A DNA stretch of 14,676 nucleotides from an uncultured Campylobacter sp. (GCA_900539505.1 UQCL01000052.1:1-14676), one strand, 5' to 3'; positions 7,296-14,633 are shown, numbered from the stretch's first letter. Notes: a model not told the origin generated them from the letters alone. Program-made: numbers and translations.

Positions 7296-7507
7296 ATGAA
7301 ACCGGCTAAAATTTTATCGCTGCTTTCGCATATAGCTTTCGGGTCGCTTATAGGTTAAAATTCAGAGATAATAACCCGTGGGAGTTCGCAATCGCGCTTT
7401 TTGCCTACGCGATTTTGTTTGCTTTTTACCCGCAGAGCTTGCTTAACGATAATAAAAAGACGATCGCCATGCTGCTATTTATGGCGTTTTTGATCGTGAT
7501 CGTGTAG
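7296..7507 (+). pseudogene. Small two-helix membrane protein, frameshifted
   Basis: The ATG at 7296 opens a frame (MKPAKILSLLSHIAFGSLIG) that stops at TAA 7356-7358. The next reading frame continues without a break (LKFRDNNPWEFAIALFAYAI and on) to TAG 7505-7507. One extra T at 7355-7356 would join them into a 70-residue protein with two hydrophobic helices (about residues 31-44 and 54-70) separated by the polar loop YPQSLLNDNKKT. Both halves read as protein and the join is seamless, so I take this as one gene with a one-base deletion, either real decay or a sequencing error. I do not recognise a family. The ribosome binding site is poor: AGGAG lies 16 bases upstream. Confidence 0.6.
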
Positions 7508-7611
7508 CGGCGCCTATAAATCGGCGAGAGCGGTTGACGGCGAGAGAGTGCGGGCGATCCGTCTTTGATTGCAGCGGCGCGTGCGAGCGATACTATTTTT
7601 AAAATTTATTG

Positions 7612-7617
7612 TAAAAT
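7612..7617 (+). promoter_or_regulatory. Candidate -10 box for ung
   Basis: TAAAAT after TTATTG, in AT-rich sequence following a T5 run near 7596-7600, lies 35 bp before the ung ATG. AAAGGG at 7642-7647 is the ribosome binding site. Confidence 0.4.
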
Positions 7618-7652
7618 TAGAGCGTTAATTTATTAAAGCTTAAAGGGTCGGT

Positions 7653-8348
7653 ATGCAGATAAATTTAGACGACGTGAAGATTGAGAGCGGCTGGAAAGAG
7701 GCGCTTAGAGAGGAATTTTTAAGCGAGTATTTTGCGAAAATCAAAGAAAACCTGCTCGCCGCAAAGGCGCGCGAGATCGTTTATCCGCCCGGAAATTTGA
7801 TCTTTAATGCCTTTAATCTCACTCCGTTTGAGCGGGTGCGCGCAGTGATTTTGGGGCAGGATCCCTACCACGGCGCGCATCAGGCGATGGGGCTTAGCTT
7901 TTCGGTGCCGCACGGCGTGCGAATTCCGCCCAGCCTCGTAAATATCTACAAAGAGATTAAGAGCGATCTGGGTATCAGCGAGCCTGAAAGCGGCGATCTG
8001 AGCTACTGGGCGAAGCAGGGCGTGCTGCTACTTAATGCGAGCCTTAGCGTGGGCGCGAACCGCGCGAACTCGCACAGCGGCTTCGGCTGGCAAATTTTCA
8101 CCGACGCCGTGATTAAAATTTTAAGCGCGAGGCGGCAAAGCTTGGTCTTTATGCTGTGGGGAAATTTTGCCAAAGCAAAATCGGCGCTGATCGATGCGCA
8201 GAAGCATCTCATTTTAACCGCCGCGCACCCCAGTCCGCTTGCAGGAGGGGCGTTTTTCGGCTGCAAGCATTTTAGCAGATGCAACGAATATCTGCGCGCG
8301 CACGGTCTGGGAGAGATCGATTGGGATCTAAATCACGGCGCAGATTAA
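7653..8348 (+). CDS. ung: Uracil-DNA glycosylase, family 1
   Basis: Removes uracil from DNA after cytosine deamination or dUTP misincorporation, the first step of base excision repair. The 231-residue protein has all the family-1 landmarks: the water-activating motif GQDPYHG (catalytic Asp70 in 68-74), AMGLSFSVPHGVRIPPSLVNI, the helix KQGVLLLNASLS, the uracil-contacting and phosphate region ANSHSGFGW (138-146), MLWGNFAKAK with the uracil-recognition Asn171, and the minor-groove loop HPSPLA with His192. HPSPLA instead of the more usual HPSPLS is a mild variant. The ATG follows AAAGGG by five bases. It seems to be a single-gene transcript between the broken small membrane-protein gene and the binding-protein cluster. 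Confidence 0.97.
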   Translation: MQINLDDVKIESGWKEALREEFLSEYFAKIKENLLAAKAREIVYPPGNLIFNAFNLTPFERVRAVILGQDPYHGAHQAMGLSFSVPHGVRIPPSLVNIYKEIKSDLGISEPESGDLSYWAKQGVLLLNASLSVGANRANSHSGFGWQIFTDAVIKILSARRQSLVFMLWGNFAKAKSALIDAQKHLILTAAHPSPLAGGAFFGCKHFSRCNEYLRAHGLGEIDWDLNHGAD

Positions 8349-8519
8349 ATGTATTTTAAATGAAATTTGCGTAAAATGCGCCGCAAAATTTCAAAGGTAA
8401 AGAAATTTTAAAAAATGTCGAAAGGAGAAGTGAGCGAATAATATACGACCGGCTTAAGACGGCTTGCCGAGGCGACGCGAATGTGCGGCTAGGCTAATCA
8501 TTGTAATTAAAGGAACGAT

Positions 8520-9326
8520 ATGAAAAAGATAATTTTGGGAATTTTATTGCTATTTACAAGTAGTGTAGTGGCAAATACCCTATCTGAGATTAGACAATCG
8601 GGCAGTGTGCGCGTAGGCGTATTTGAGGCGCAACCGCCTTTTAGTAAATTTGAAGACGGCAAATTTCAAGGATTTGAGGTTACTCTAGCCGAGGCGTTAT
8701 CAAAAGATATATTTGGCGGCAAGGCGGGCAAGGTAGAATTCGTACCCGTAAAGGCTAGTGAGCGTTTAAAAGCGTTGGAAGAAAATAAAGTAGATATGGT
8801 GCTTGCGACCTTTACGATCACAAATGAGCGTAAGCAGCTAGTCGATTTTACGACGCCATATTTCGCAGTAAATATCGGCGTGCTAACCCGCGCCGGCGAT
8901 AGGATCAAGACCGTATCGGATCTGCACGGCAAGCCGATCATCGCAGAAACCGGAACTACGGGCGAAGCGTATTTTAGAAAAGAGGGCTTTGAAATTGTAA
9001 ATTGCGCCACTGCAAATGAATGCTATAAAATGCTAAAGGATGGTAAGGGCATCGGATATGCGACGGATAATCTGATAGTTTTAGCTTATGCTGTAATCGA
9101 CAGCGACACTGAGGTAAATATAAAGAATTTAGGCGTTTCGGATTTCTTGGGTATTGCAGTTTCTAAGGGCAATAAGGATCTGCTTGAGTTCTTAAATGGT
9201 GAGCTAGTCAAACTAAGTAAGAACGGCTTTATGAAAAAGACCTATGACGAGACTATCGAGCCGTATTACAAGGGTACTGCGGAGAAAAAATATTTCTTGC
9301 TGGATGACCTTTATAGCTTATTTTAG
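8520..9326 (+). CDS. Periplasmic amino-acid-binding protein, SBP family 3 (copy 1)
   Basis: Solute-binding protein of the polar amino acid ABC-uptake type (SBP_bac_3, related to PEB1a and HisJ). A signal peptide covers residues 1-18 (cleavage likely VVA|N) and there is no lipobox, so the mature protein is free in the periplasm. Domain 1 has VRVGVFEAQPPFSKF and GFEVTLAEAL. The pocket motif TFTITNERK carries the Arg (R104) that holds the ligand carboxylate in this family, and D183 aligns with the Asp that binds the alpha-amino group. Cys162 and Cys168, spaced C-x5-C, probably form a disulfide. The C-terminal tail KGTAEKKYFLLDDLYSLF is shared with copies 2 and 3. AAAGGA precedes the ATG at good spacing, and a terminator follows at 9471. 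No permease or ATPase gene is nearby. Confidence 0.93.
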   Translation: MKKIILGILLLFTSSVVANTLSEIRQSGSVRVGVFEAQPPFSKFEDGKFQGFEVTLAEALSKDIFGGKAGKVEFVPVKASERLKALEENKVDMVLATFTITNERKQLVDFTTPYFAVNIGVLTRAGDRIKTVSDLHGKPIIAETGTTGEAYFRKEGFEIVNCATANECYKMLKDGKGIGYATDNLIVLAYAVIDSDTEVNIKNLGVSDFLGIAVSKGNKDLLEFLNGELVKLSKNGFMKKTYDETIEPYYKGTAEKKYFLLDDLYSLF

Positions 9327-9470
9327 GCGGGCATAGCGATACAGCTTGCCTGTGTTTGTTTTCGTAAGCATAGCTGTGTGCTCTCGCCAGGTAAAATTTA
9401 AAAGGCTCGCATAGCCTTGCTATTTTGTCCGACTTTGCGAGCTTGGGTTTGGATTGCAAATTCCACTAAC

Positions 9471-9526
9471 GCGCCGTTGCAGAATTTATAAAATTCCATA
9501 GAATTTCGCAGCGGCGCGCTATTTTT
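9471..9526 (+). terminator. Rho-independent terminator after binding protein copy 1
   Basis: GCGCCGTTGCAGAATT (9471-9486) pairs with AATTTCGCAGCGGCGC (9502-9517), a 16-bp stem with one mismatch and two G-U pairs and a 15-nt loop. T5 follows at 9522-9526, close after the stem. It separates copy 1 from copies 2 and 3. Confidence 0.65.
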
Positions 9527-9763
9527 ATGGCGCTAATAGACGCACAGAATTTTAAGCGAAGCGCTAAAATTTAATGAGAGCAGGCAGGGTTTGGCGCAAG
9601 GCAGCAAAATTTAAAAAGCCTCTATCATTATGCTTAGAAATTTTAGTTGCGAAATTTTATCGCTAAGCTCGTAATTTAGGGAATAATTTCAGTTTTGGTA
9701 AAATGAAATTTTAAGAAAATTTACATTACAATTACGAAAAATTTAAAATTCAAGGAGGAAATT
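9527..9763. other. Leader region upstream of binding protein copy 2
   Basis: No gene seen in these 237 bp. The second half is strongly AT-rich and likely carries the promoter for copies 2 and 3. The whole 9327-9763 interval has no credible ORF. Confidence 0.6.
9699..9704 (+). promoter_or_regulatory. Candidate -10 box for binding protein copies 2 and 3
   Basis: TAAAAT preceded by TTTTGG, with T-rich phased sequence before it, lies 59 bp before the copy-2 ATG. AAGGAGG at 9752-9758 is a strong ribosome binding site for copy 2. Confidence 0.4.
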
Positions 9764-10570
9764 ATGAAAAAGTCATTTTTTCTTATTCTATTGTCGGCGA
9801 TCTTTGTTTTTGCGAATTCATTAAGCGAAATAAAGCAAAGCAAGGTTATCAGGGTGGGCGTTTATGAAAACGAGCCGCCTTTTAGCAAGTCGAGTGAGAA
9901 AGGCTTTGAAGGCTTCGAAGTCGAGCTTGCCAACGCGCTAGCCGGTAAAATTTTCGGCAACAGCGGCGGTCGTATCGAGCTTATCCCGGTAACGAACGAA
10001 GTGCGCTTTCCGATGCTTCAAAATAATCAAGCCGATATGATAATCGCGGCTGCAAGTATCACTGAAGAGCGTAAAGGCAGCGTGGATTTTTCGATGCCGT
10101 ATTTTACGGTGAATTTGGGGATTTTAACTAAAAAAGATTCAAATATTCACAAAATAGGCGATCTGATGGGCAAAAAGATCGGCATCATCCGCAAGACTAC
10201 CGGCGAGGCGTATATCAAAAAGGACGGCGGTTATAATGTTTCTTATTGCAACGATTCGGTCGATTGCTACAGGAGATTAAAAAGCGGCGAGATCGACGGG
10301 TATTGCAATAACAACCTTTTTGTAATGGTCTATCCGATCGTAGATCCTGCAGTCGAAGTCAATATCAAAAATTTAGGCGATAATGTATTCTTAGGCGTCG
10401 CGGTGCAAAAAGGCAATGCGGAGCTGCTAGAAGCGATCAATAAAGGCTTGATCGCACTTAGCAAAGAGGGCTTTTTCAAAAAGGCTTACGAGGATACTTT
10501 CGAATCCTTCTATAAAGGCACCGTCGATAAAAAATATTTCTTACTCGACGATCTTTATAGCTTTTTTTAA
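9764..10570 (+). CDS. Periplasmic amino-acid-binding protein, SBP family 3 (copy 2)
   Basis: Second SBP_bac_3 protein, 268 residues, with signal peptide 1-17 (FVFA|NS). It is about three quarters identical to copy 3 by eye and clearly less like copy 1. It keeps IRVGVYENEPPFSK, GFEVELANAL, AAASITEERK with carboxylate-binding R103, TTGEAY (145-150), the C162-x5-C168 pair and the tail KGTVDKKYFLLDDLYSFF. Position 183 is Asn (CNNNL, 181-185), where copy 1 and copy 3 have the family's alpha-amino-binding Asp. This suggests a changed ligand or weaker amino acid binding. It also has Cys181, shared with copy 3 but absent in copy 1. A strong AAGGAGG site precedes the ATG. Copy 3 begins 17 bp after the stop, so the two form an operon. 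Confidence 0.93.
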   Translation: MKKSFFLILLSAIFVFANSLSEIKQSKVIRVGVYENEPPFSKSSEKGFEGFEVELANALAGKIFGNSGGRIELIPVTNEVRFPMLQNNQADMIIAAASITEERKGSVDFSMPYFTVNLGILTKKDSNIHKIGDLMGKKIGIIRKTTGEAYIKKDGGYNVSYCNDSVDCYRRLKSGEIDGYCNNNLFVMVYPIVDPAVEVNIKNLGDNVFLGVAVQKGNAELLEAINKGLIALSKEGFFKKAYEDTFESFYKGTVDKKYFLLDDLYSFF

Positions 10571-10587
10571 TAAAAAAGGAGTTTAAA

Positions 10588-11394
10588 ATGAAAAAATCGC
10601 TGTTTTTAATTCTTTTATCTTGCATCTTTGCGCTTGCGAATTCTTTAAGCCAAATAAAGCAGAGTAAAGTCATTCGTATCGCTGTTTATGAAAACGAGCC
10701 TCCGTTTAGTAGGGTCACAGATAATGGCTTTGAGGGCTTTGACGTAGAGCTTGCTAATGCAATCGGAGGCAAAATTTTAGGTGATACCGGCGGCAGGATC
10801 GAGCTCATACCGGTATCAGCGCAAGCACGCTTTCCGTCCATTCAAAATAATCAGGCAGATATGCTTATCGCGGCTGCAAGCGTTACCGAGGAGAGAAAGA
10901 AAAATTATGAGTTTTCGATGCCCTATCTTTCGGTAAATTCCGGAGTTTTAACCAGAAAAAGCGACAATATCCAAAAAATGAGCGATCTGCGAGGTAAGAA
11001 AGTAGGCGTCATTCGCGGCTCGACGGGCGAAGCGTTTATGCAAAAGGACGGCGGCTACAATCTAGTGTATTGCAAAAATTCCTCCGATTGCTATAAGCGG
11101 CTAAAAAGTGGCGAGATCGACGGCGCGTGCGACGATAATCTATTTGTGATGGTCTATCCGGTCGCAGATCCTAGCGTCGAGGTTAATATCAAAAGTCTTG
11201 GCGAGAACGTATTTTTAGGCATCGCGATGCAAAAGGGCAACGCAGATCTCGCAGAGGCCGTCAATCAAGCGCTCATCTCGCTTAGCAAAGAGGGCTTTTT
11301 CAAAAAGGCGTATAACGATACTTTCGAGCCTTTCTATAAAGGCACTGTCGATAAAAAATACTTCCTTTTAGACGACATATACAGCTTCTTTTAG
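10588..11394 (+). CDS. Periplasmic amino-acid-binding protein, SBP family 3 (copy 3)
   Basis: Third SBP_bac_3 protein, 268 residues, the closest paralogue of copy 2. The signal peptide is 1-17 (ALA|NS). Cys12 sits inside it as LLSC, but the stretch before it is too short for a lipoprotein signal. Pocket motifs are AAASVTEERK (R103), STGEAF (145-150) and CDDNL with Asp183 present. It shares C162-x5-C168, Cys181 and the C-terminal tail KGTVDKKYFLLDDIYSFF. Copy 2 has IRVGVYE near the N-terminus where this copy has IRIAVYE. AAGGAG seven bases before the ATG, 17 bp after copy 2, supports translation from one mRNA. A long stem-loop follows at 11410-11453. The partner permease must be encoded elsewhere, if there is one. 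Confidence 0.93.
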   Translation: MKKSLFLILLSCIFALANSLSQIKQSKVIRIAVYENEPPFSRVTDNGFEGFDVELANAIGGKILGDTGGRIELIPVSAQARFPSIQNNQADMLIAAASVTEERKKNYEFSMPYLSVNSGVLTRKSDNIQKMSDLRGKKVGVIRGSTGEAFMQKDGGYNLVYCKNSSDCYKRLKSGEIDGACDDNLFVMVYPVADPSVEVNIKSLGENVFLGIAMQKGNADLAEAVNQALISLSKEGFFKKAYNDTFEPFYKGTVDKKYFLLDDIYSFF

Positions 11395-11409
11395 AATTTT
11401 AAATTTGAT

Positions 11410-11453
11410 GTGGGTTAGGATTTTAAGCTTTACGGCTTTAAATTCTAACCCAC
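11410..11453 (+). terminator. Long stem-loop ending the binding-protein operon
   Basis: GTGGGTTAGGATTTTAAGC (11410-11428) pairs with GCTTTAAATTCTAACCCAC (11435-11453): a 19-bp stem with one G-U pair, one mismatch and a 6-nt loop, 15 bp after the stop of copy 3. No U-run follows, so it may act as an mRNA 3'-end protector as much as a terminator. Confidence 0.6.
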
Positions 11454-11557
11454 GCATAAGCGGTGTGTCATTAAAATTCCATCTCAAAATTTTGTCCTAA
11501 AATTTCATTTCAAATTTTATTAGTCCCGCCGCCGCGCCTAAGCCAGCGTGTACACGG

Positions 11558-11585
11558 CGGTCGCAATCTTTAGTATTTGCGACCG
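11558..11585. terminator. Stem-loop between convergent genes
   Basis: CGGTCGCAA (11558-11566) and TTGCGACCG (11577-11585) form a perfect 9-bp stem with a 10-nt loop. GCGCC/GGCGC words further out could extend it. It lies 42 bp past the stop of the minus-strand membrane-protein gene and may end that transcript, or serve both directions. Confidence 0.45.
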
Positions 11586-11626
11586 TTTACGGCGCGCAAA
11601 ATTAGATTGAATTAAACTTTAAAATT

Positions 11627-12370
11627 TTACTCTGAGCCCTTGGAATTTTTTAAATCTTGCATACGCTCCTGCTGAGCCTGCACGAACGCGCCGTATCTGA
11701 TAAAAAGATAATCTTTGATCTCAAAAATCATCAACGTAAAAATCGAAGGCAGCGTAAAAAATCTAATTGTCATAAACACCAGATCAAGCGCGCTTAGCTC
11801 GTCGCTGCCCGCGCGATACCCTCCCGCGCCCGCGGTTAAAATCCCATGCAGCGCCTCGTAGTTGTAAAGGATGAAAATCGTCACGAAAAGCGTCGAGAGC
11901 TTCGATACGATCTTATTCATGATCTGCGCTACGTCCTCGTCTGCGATCACCGACATCGCAAACCACACGATGGTGAAAAACAGCGGAAAGACGATGTTGA
12001 AATTTAGCGAGTTATCAAGCTTCTGTGCGCCTGTAACCGCGATGATCGCAAATACCGTCGCAAAGGGGATCACAAATAACGCGAAGGTCATCGCCGATTT
12101 TATCGCCTTAAAAAAGCCATACGCAAGCAGAGGCGAGCCCAAAGCGAGCAAAAAGATCGTGAGCGCATAGTTGGCTTTGGCAAAATCGTATAGGTTAAAC
12201 AGCGCAAATACCGATGCTGCGGCAAGTAGAGGCACGCTTAACTTAAACACCGCCCCGTATTTGGCGTAAGCGCGCGATACGACGGCATCGAGCCTGCTAA
12301 ATTTGACGTTTAAGCTTTGCGCCCTGATGAAAAACAAAATGACGAATTTTACGATTACGTTTGGGCTCAT
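11627..12370 (-). CDS. Unrecognised polytopic membrane protein, 247 residues
   Basis: I do not recognise a family. About six hydrophobic segments (roughly 43-60, 68-90, 94-113, 124-143, 156-172 and 197-216) predict an integral inner-membrane protein. Cytoplasmic-looking ends carry basic residues: a Lys/Arg-rich N-terminal 40 residues and a charged tail (QAQQERMQDLKNSKGSE). A loop with DEDVAQIMNKIVSK (144-157) and a Gly-rich loop (GAGGYRAG, 181-188) lie between helices. I chose ATG 12370 because AGAAGG stands about five bases upstream. A GTG six bases further out (12376) overlaps that ribosome binding site. No transport or enzyme motif stands out. It converges on the binding-protein operon and is preceded by a long gene-free stretch, so it is probably transcribed alone. 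Confidence 0.8.
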   Translation of the reverse strand: MSPNVIVKFVILFFIRAQSLNVKFSRLDAVVSRAYAKYGAVFKLSVPLLAAASVFALFNLYDFAKANYALTIFLLALGSPLLAYGFFKAIKSAMTFALFVIPFATVFAIIAVTGAQKLDNSLNFNIVFPLFFTIVWFAMSVIADEDVAQIMNKIVSKLSTLFVTIFILYNYEALHGILTAGAGGYRAGSDELSALDLVFMTIRFFTLPSIFTLMIFEIKDYLFIRYGAFVQAQQERMQDLKNSKGSE

Positions 12371-12398
12371 ACACACCTTCTCGTTTAAATTTTATGAA

Positions 12399-12404
12399 AT
12401 TTTA
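12399..12404 (-). promoter_or_regulatory. Candidate -10 box for the polytopic membrane protein
   Basis: On the minus strand GGATAAAATTTC places TAAAAT 28 bp before the ATG at 12370. An almost identical GGATAAAATTTC lies about 27 bp further upstream, so either could be used. Confidence 0.35.
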
Positions 12405-13119
12405 TCCACTCTAAATTTGCGAAATTTTATCCGCGGAGCCTGTCTGTAGAATTAGGCTTTGCCAACGGCTTATGCGGCCTGCGTTAAAATTTCATCGCGC
12501 TCTCGTTGCGTTGCTATCTTGCCGCCTCTCGGGCTCTGTCTTTTGGCTATGTGAGGCAGAACTGCGCGCTTTGGCTTGCATAGCGTCTTGCTAGCAAGCC
12601 TTTTCGGGTTGCGACGTGCTACGGCGGCGCCCATTCGGCTCGGCGCGCGATACTTTGCTTGTGGTATCTGCACCCGCGCATGAGAGCTTGGCGCCGCTAA
12701 AATTTTATCGGCTCTTAGCCCTATGCGATACGTCCTGTGCGCCGCGATAGAATTTTGCGCGACGCAAGGACCTATCCGGCTCGGCTTTGCGCCACATTGC
12801 GGCAAAATTTTAAAATTTGCGCCGCAAAGCACTCGCCTTATATTGGCCTGGGATGCGGCGCGAATGATTAAATTTTAACCGCACCGTCGCTGAGCCGTTT
12901 TAAATCTCAAACGAATTTTTGAGCCGCTACGATACGTGAAATTCCAAAAATCGCGCCTTAGCGATCAAGCTCATTTGCGCTTGCTTGCGAGCCATGCAAA
13001 AAGCGGCGCACTTGCGCCCTTCGCCGCGCCCATGTAAAAGCAACGCGTCCCTTGCCGCTCAAAGTCCATTTCCGCTCGCTCGCGCCCTCTGCTAAACTGA
13101 GGCTAAGAAGCGCGCCGCC
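12405..13119. other. Gene-free stretch between the membrane-protein gene and radA
   Basis: About 715 bp without a gene I can support. The one long open frame (12470-12832, minus) reads as an Ala/Arg/Lys-rich product with no hydrophobic core and no good ribosome binding site. The most ordered part is 12797-12861, with GCGCCGCA (12819-12826) and TGCGGCGC (12854-12861) as a perfect 8-bp inverted repeat, an inner GCC/GGC pair in the loop, and TTGCGGC near 12797 as an alternative partner. GC is high in the middle with AT words scattered through it. I see no tRNA, rRNA or CRISPR. Confidence 0.5.
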
Positions 13120-13122
13120 TCA
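13098..13122 (-). terminator. Short stem-loop overlapping the radA stop codon
   Basis: TGAGGC (13098-13103) and GCCTCA (13117-13122) form a 6-bp stem whose right arm contains the radA stop. It lacks a U-run, so it is only a weak candidate for the radA transcript end. Confidence 0.25.
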
Positions 13123-14469
13123 CATCCAATCTAAAATTTGCGTGATCTCCGTGGCGTGAAAAATTTTAAGTCCCTGCGTGTTTTGCGGCTTCATCGGAAC
13201 GATCGCGTTTTTAAATTTCTGCATCGCGGCTTCCTTCAGGCGCGCATCGAGGTTGAAGATCTCTCTGATCTCGCCGTTTAGGCTCACCTCACCGATGAAG
13301 ACGCTTTCTTTGCTGATCGGGCGGTTTTTGAAGCTGCTTACGATCGCCGCGACGACGGCTAGATCGCACGCCGTTTCGGTGATTTTTACGCCGCCGCTGA
13401 CGTTTACGAAGACGTCGTATCCGCCAAGCCCGATCTCAAGCTTGCGATCAAGTAGCGCTAGAAGCATATCGAGGCGGTTTTTATCAAAGCCAGTGGCGCT
13501 GCGCTTGGGGTAGCCGCTCTCGCACACGAGCGCCTGGATCTCCACGACGAGCGCGCGCGTGCCCTCCATCGTGATCGTGATCGCCGAGCCGCTTACCGCC
13601 TTGCCGCGCGTGAAAAATTTACTCGCGACGTCCTTTGCGCTTACGAGCCCGTGCGGCCCCATCTCGAAAATCCCCACCTCGCTCGTAGCCCCGAAGCGAT
13701 TTTTAAAACCGCGCAAAATTCTAAGCTGCTTGCTCGCATCGCCCTCGAAATACAGCACCACGTCCACCATATGCTCTAGTATGCGCGGGCCCGCGATCGA
13801 GCCCTCTTTGGTGATGTGGCCGATGATGAAGATCGAAATCCCGCGCGCTTTGGCAAGTCGCATCAGCTCGAACGTGATCTCGCGCACCTGCGTGATCGAG
13901 CCCGGCGCAGAGGGGGCTTTGTCGCTAAAAAGCGTCTGGATGCTGTCGATGACGATAAATTTGTAATCCCTGCGCTCGACCTCTTCAAGCACGGCGCTTA
14001 GATTTATCTCGGTGAGTAAAAACAGCTGTTCGCTTATCGCGCCAAGCCGCTGCGCGCGCATCTTGATCTGGCTGGCGCTCTCTTCGCCGCTTACGTAAAG
14101 CACGGCGCGGCCGCCGCTTGCTAAATTTGCCGCGATCTTAAGCAGCAGCGTGGATTTTCCGATGCCGGGGCTACCGCCTATTAGCACGAGCGAGCCCTCT
14201 ACGACGCCGCCTCCGAGGACTAAATTTAGCTCGCTATCCTTGGTGTCGATACGCGAAATTTGCTCGATTTCTATCTCGCTGATCGCTTTGGCGCTTGCGG
14301 ACGAGGCGCGGGCAAGCTCGCCCTCGATCTCTTTTAGCGCTTTTATTTGAGCGGGCTTGAGCTCGACGAAGCTATCGAATGCGCCGCAGTCGGGGCATCT
14401 GCCGAGCCATCTGCTTTGCTGATTGCCGCAGTGCTGGCACTCAAAAATCGTGGTTTTAACTTTTGCCAT
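13120..14469 (-). CDS. radA: DNA repair protein RadA (Sms)
   Basis: RecA-like ATPase that drives branch migration and processing of recombination intermediates. The 449-residue product has every family landmark in order: an N-terminal C4 zinc finger (Cys11, Cys14, Cys25, Cys28, as CQHC...CPDC), Walker A GGSPGIGKST (98-107, Lys105), VLYVSGEES (124-131), Walker B FIVID (171-175), the RadA-specific KNRFG motif (256-260), and a Lon-protease-like C-terminal domain (about 290-449; FIGEVSLNGEIR at 391-402) that lacks proteolytic function in the family. I chose ATG 14469 because AGGG lies seven bases upstream and the product then starts MAKVKTTIFEC, just before the zinc finger. The open frame extends 35 codons further to 14574, but that stretch contains the probable promoter. 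Length is normal. Confidence 0.97.
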   Translation of the reverse strand: MAKVKTTIFECQHCGNQQSRWLGRCPDCGAFDSFVELKPAQIKALKEIEGELARASSASAKAISEIEIEQISRIDTKDSELNLVLGGGVVEGSLVLIGGSPGIGKSTLLLKIAANLASGGRAVLYVSGEESASQIKMRAQRLGAISEQLFLLTEINLSAVLEEVERRDYKFIVIDSIQTLFSDKAPSAPGSITQVREITFELMRLAKARGISIFIIGHITKEGSIAGPRILEHMVDVVLYFEGDASKQLRILRGFKNRFGATSEVGIFEMGPHGLVSAKDVASKFFTRGKAVSGSAITITMEGTRALVVEIQALVCESGYPKRSATGFDKNRLDMLLALLDRKLEIGLGGYDVFVNVSGGVKITETACDLAVVAAIVSSFKNRPISKESVFIGEVSLNGEIREIFNLDARLKEAAMQKFKNAIVPMKPQNTQGLKIFHATEITQILDWM

Positions 14470-14518
14470 TTTTATCCCTCGCTCATTTTCGCTTAAATTT
14501 AGCCTCAAGTTTTGCGAA

Positions 14519-14524
14519 ATTATA
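14519..14524 (-). promoter_or_regulatory. Probable radA -10 box
   Basis: On the minus strand a perfect TATAAT follows AT-rich sequence (TTTTAAAAATTTTAAG) and lies 49 bp before ATG 14469, giving a leader of roughly 43 nt. It falls inside the 5' extension of the open frame, which supports the shorter radA start. Confidence 0.6.
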
Positions 14525-14633
14525 CTTAAAATTTTTAAAATTTTAGCCGTCCTGCGCGCTGTTTGCGGGATCAAAAATCACGAGAGGGAGGATTTGCGGC
14601 TAAATTTGAGCTAAATTTAAATATGTTTTAAAC

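Noticed and set aside
10588..10638. Lipobox in binding protein copy 3 (LLSC, Cys12)
   Set aside because: Only 11 residues precede the Cys, and a signal peptidase I site (ALA|NS) aligns with the other two copies.
12470..12832. 120-codon minus-strand open frame as a gene
   Set aside because: The product is Ala/Arg/Lys-rich with no fold-like pattern, lacks a ribosome binding site, and sits in GC-rich sequence where open frames arise by chance.
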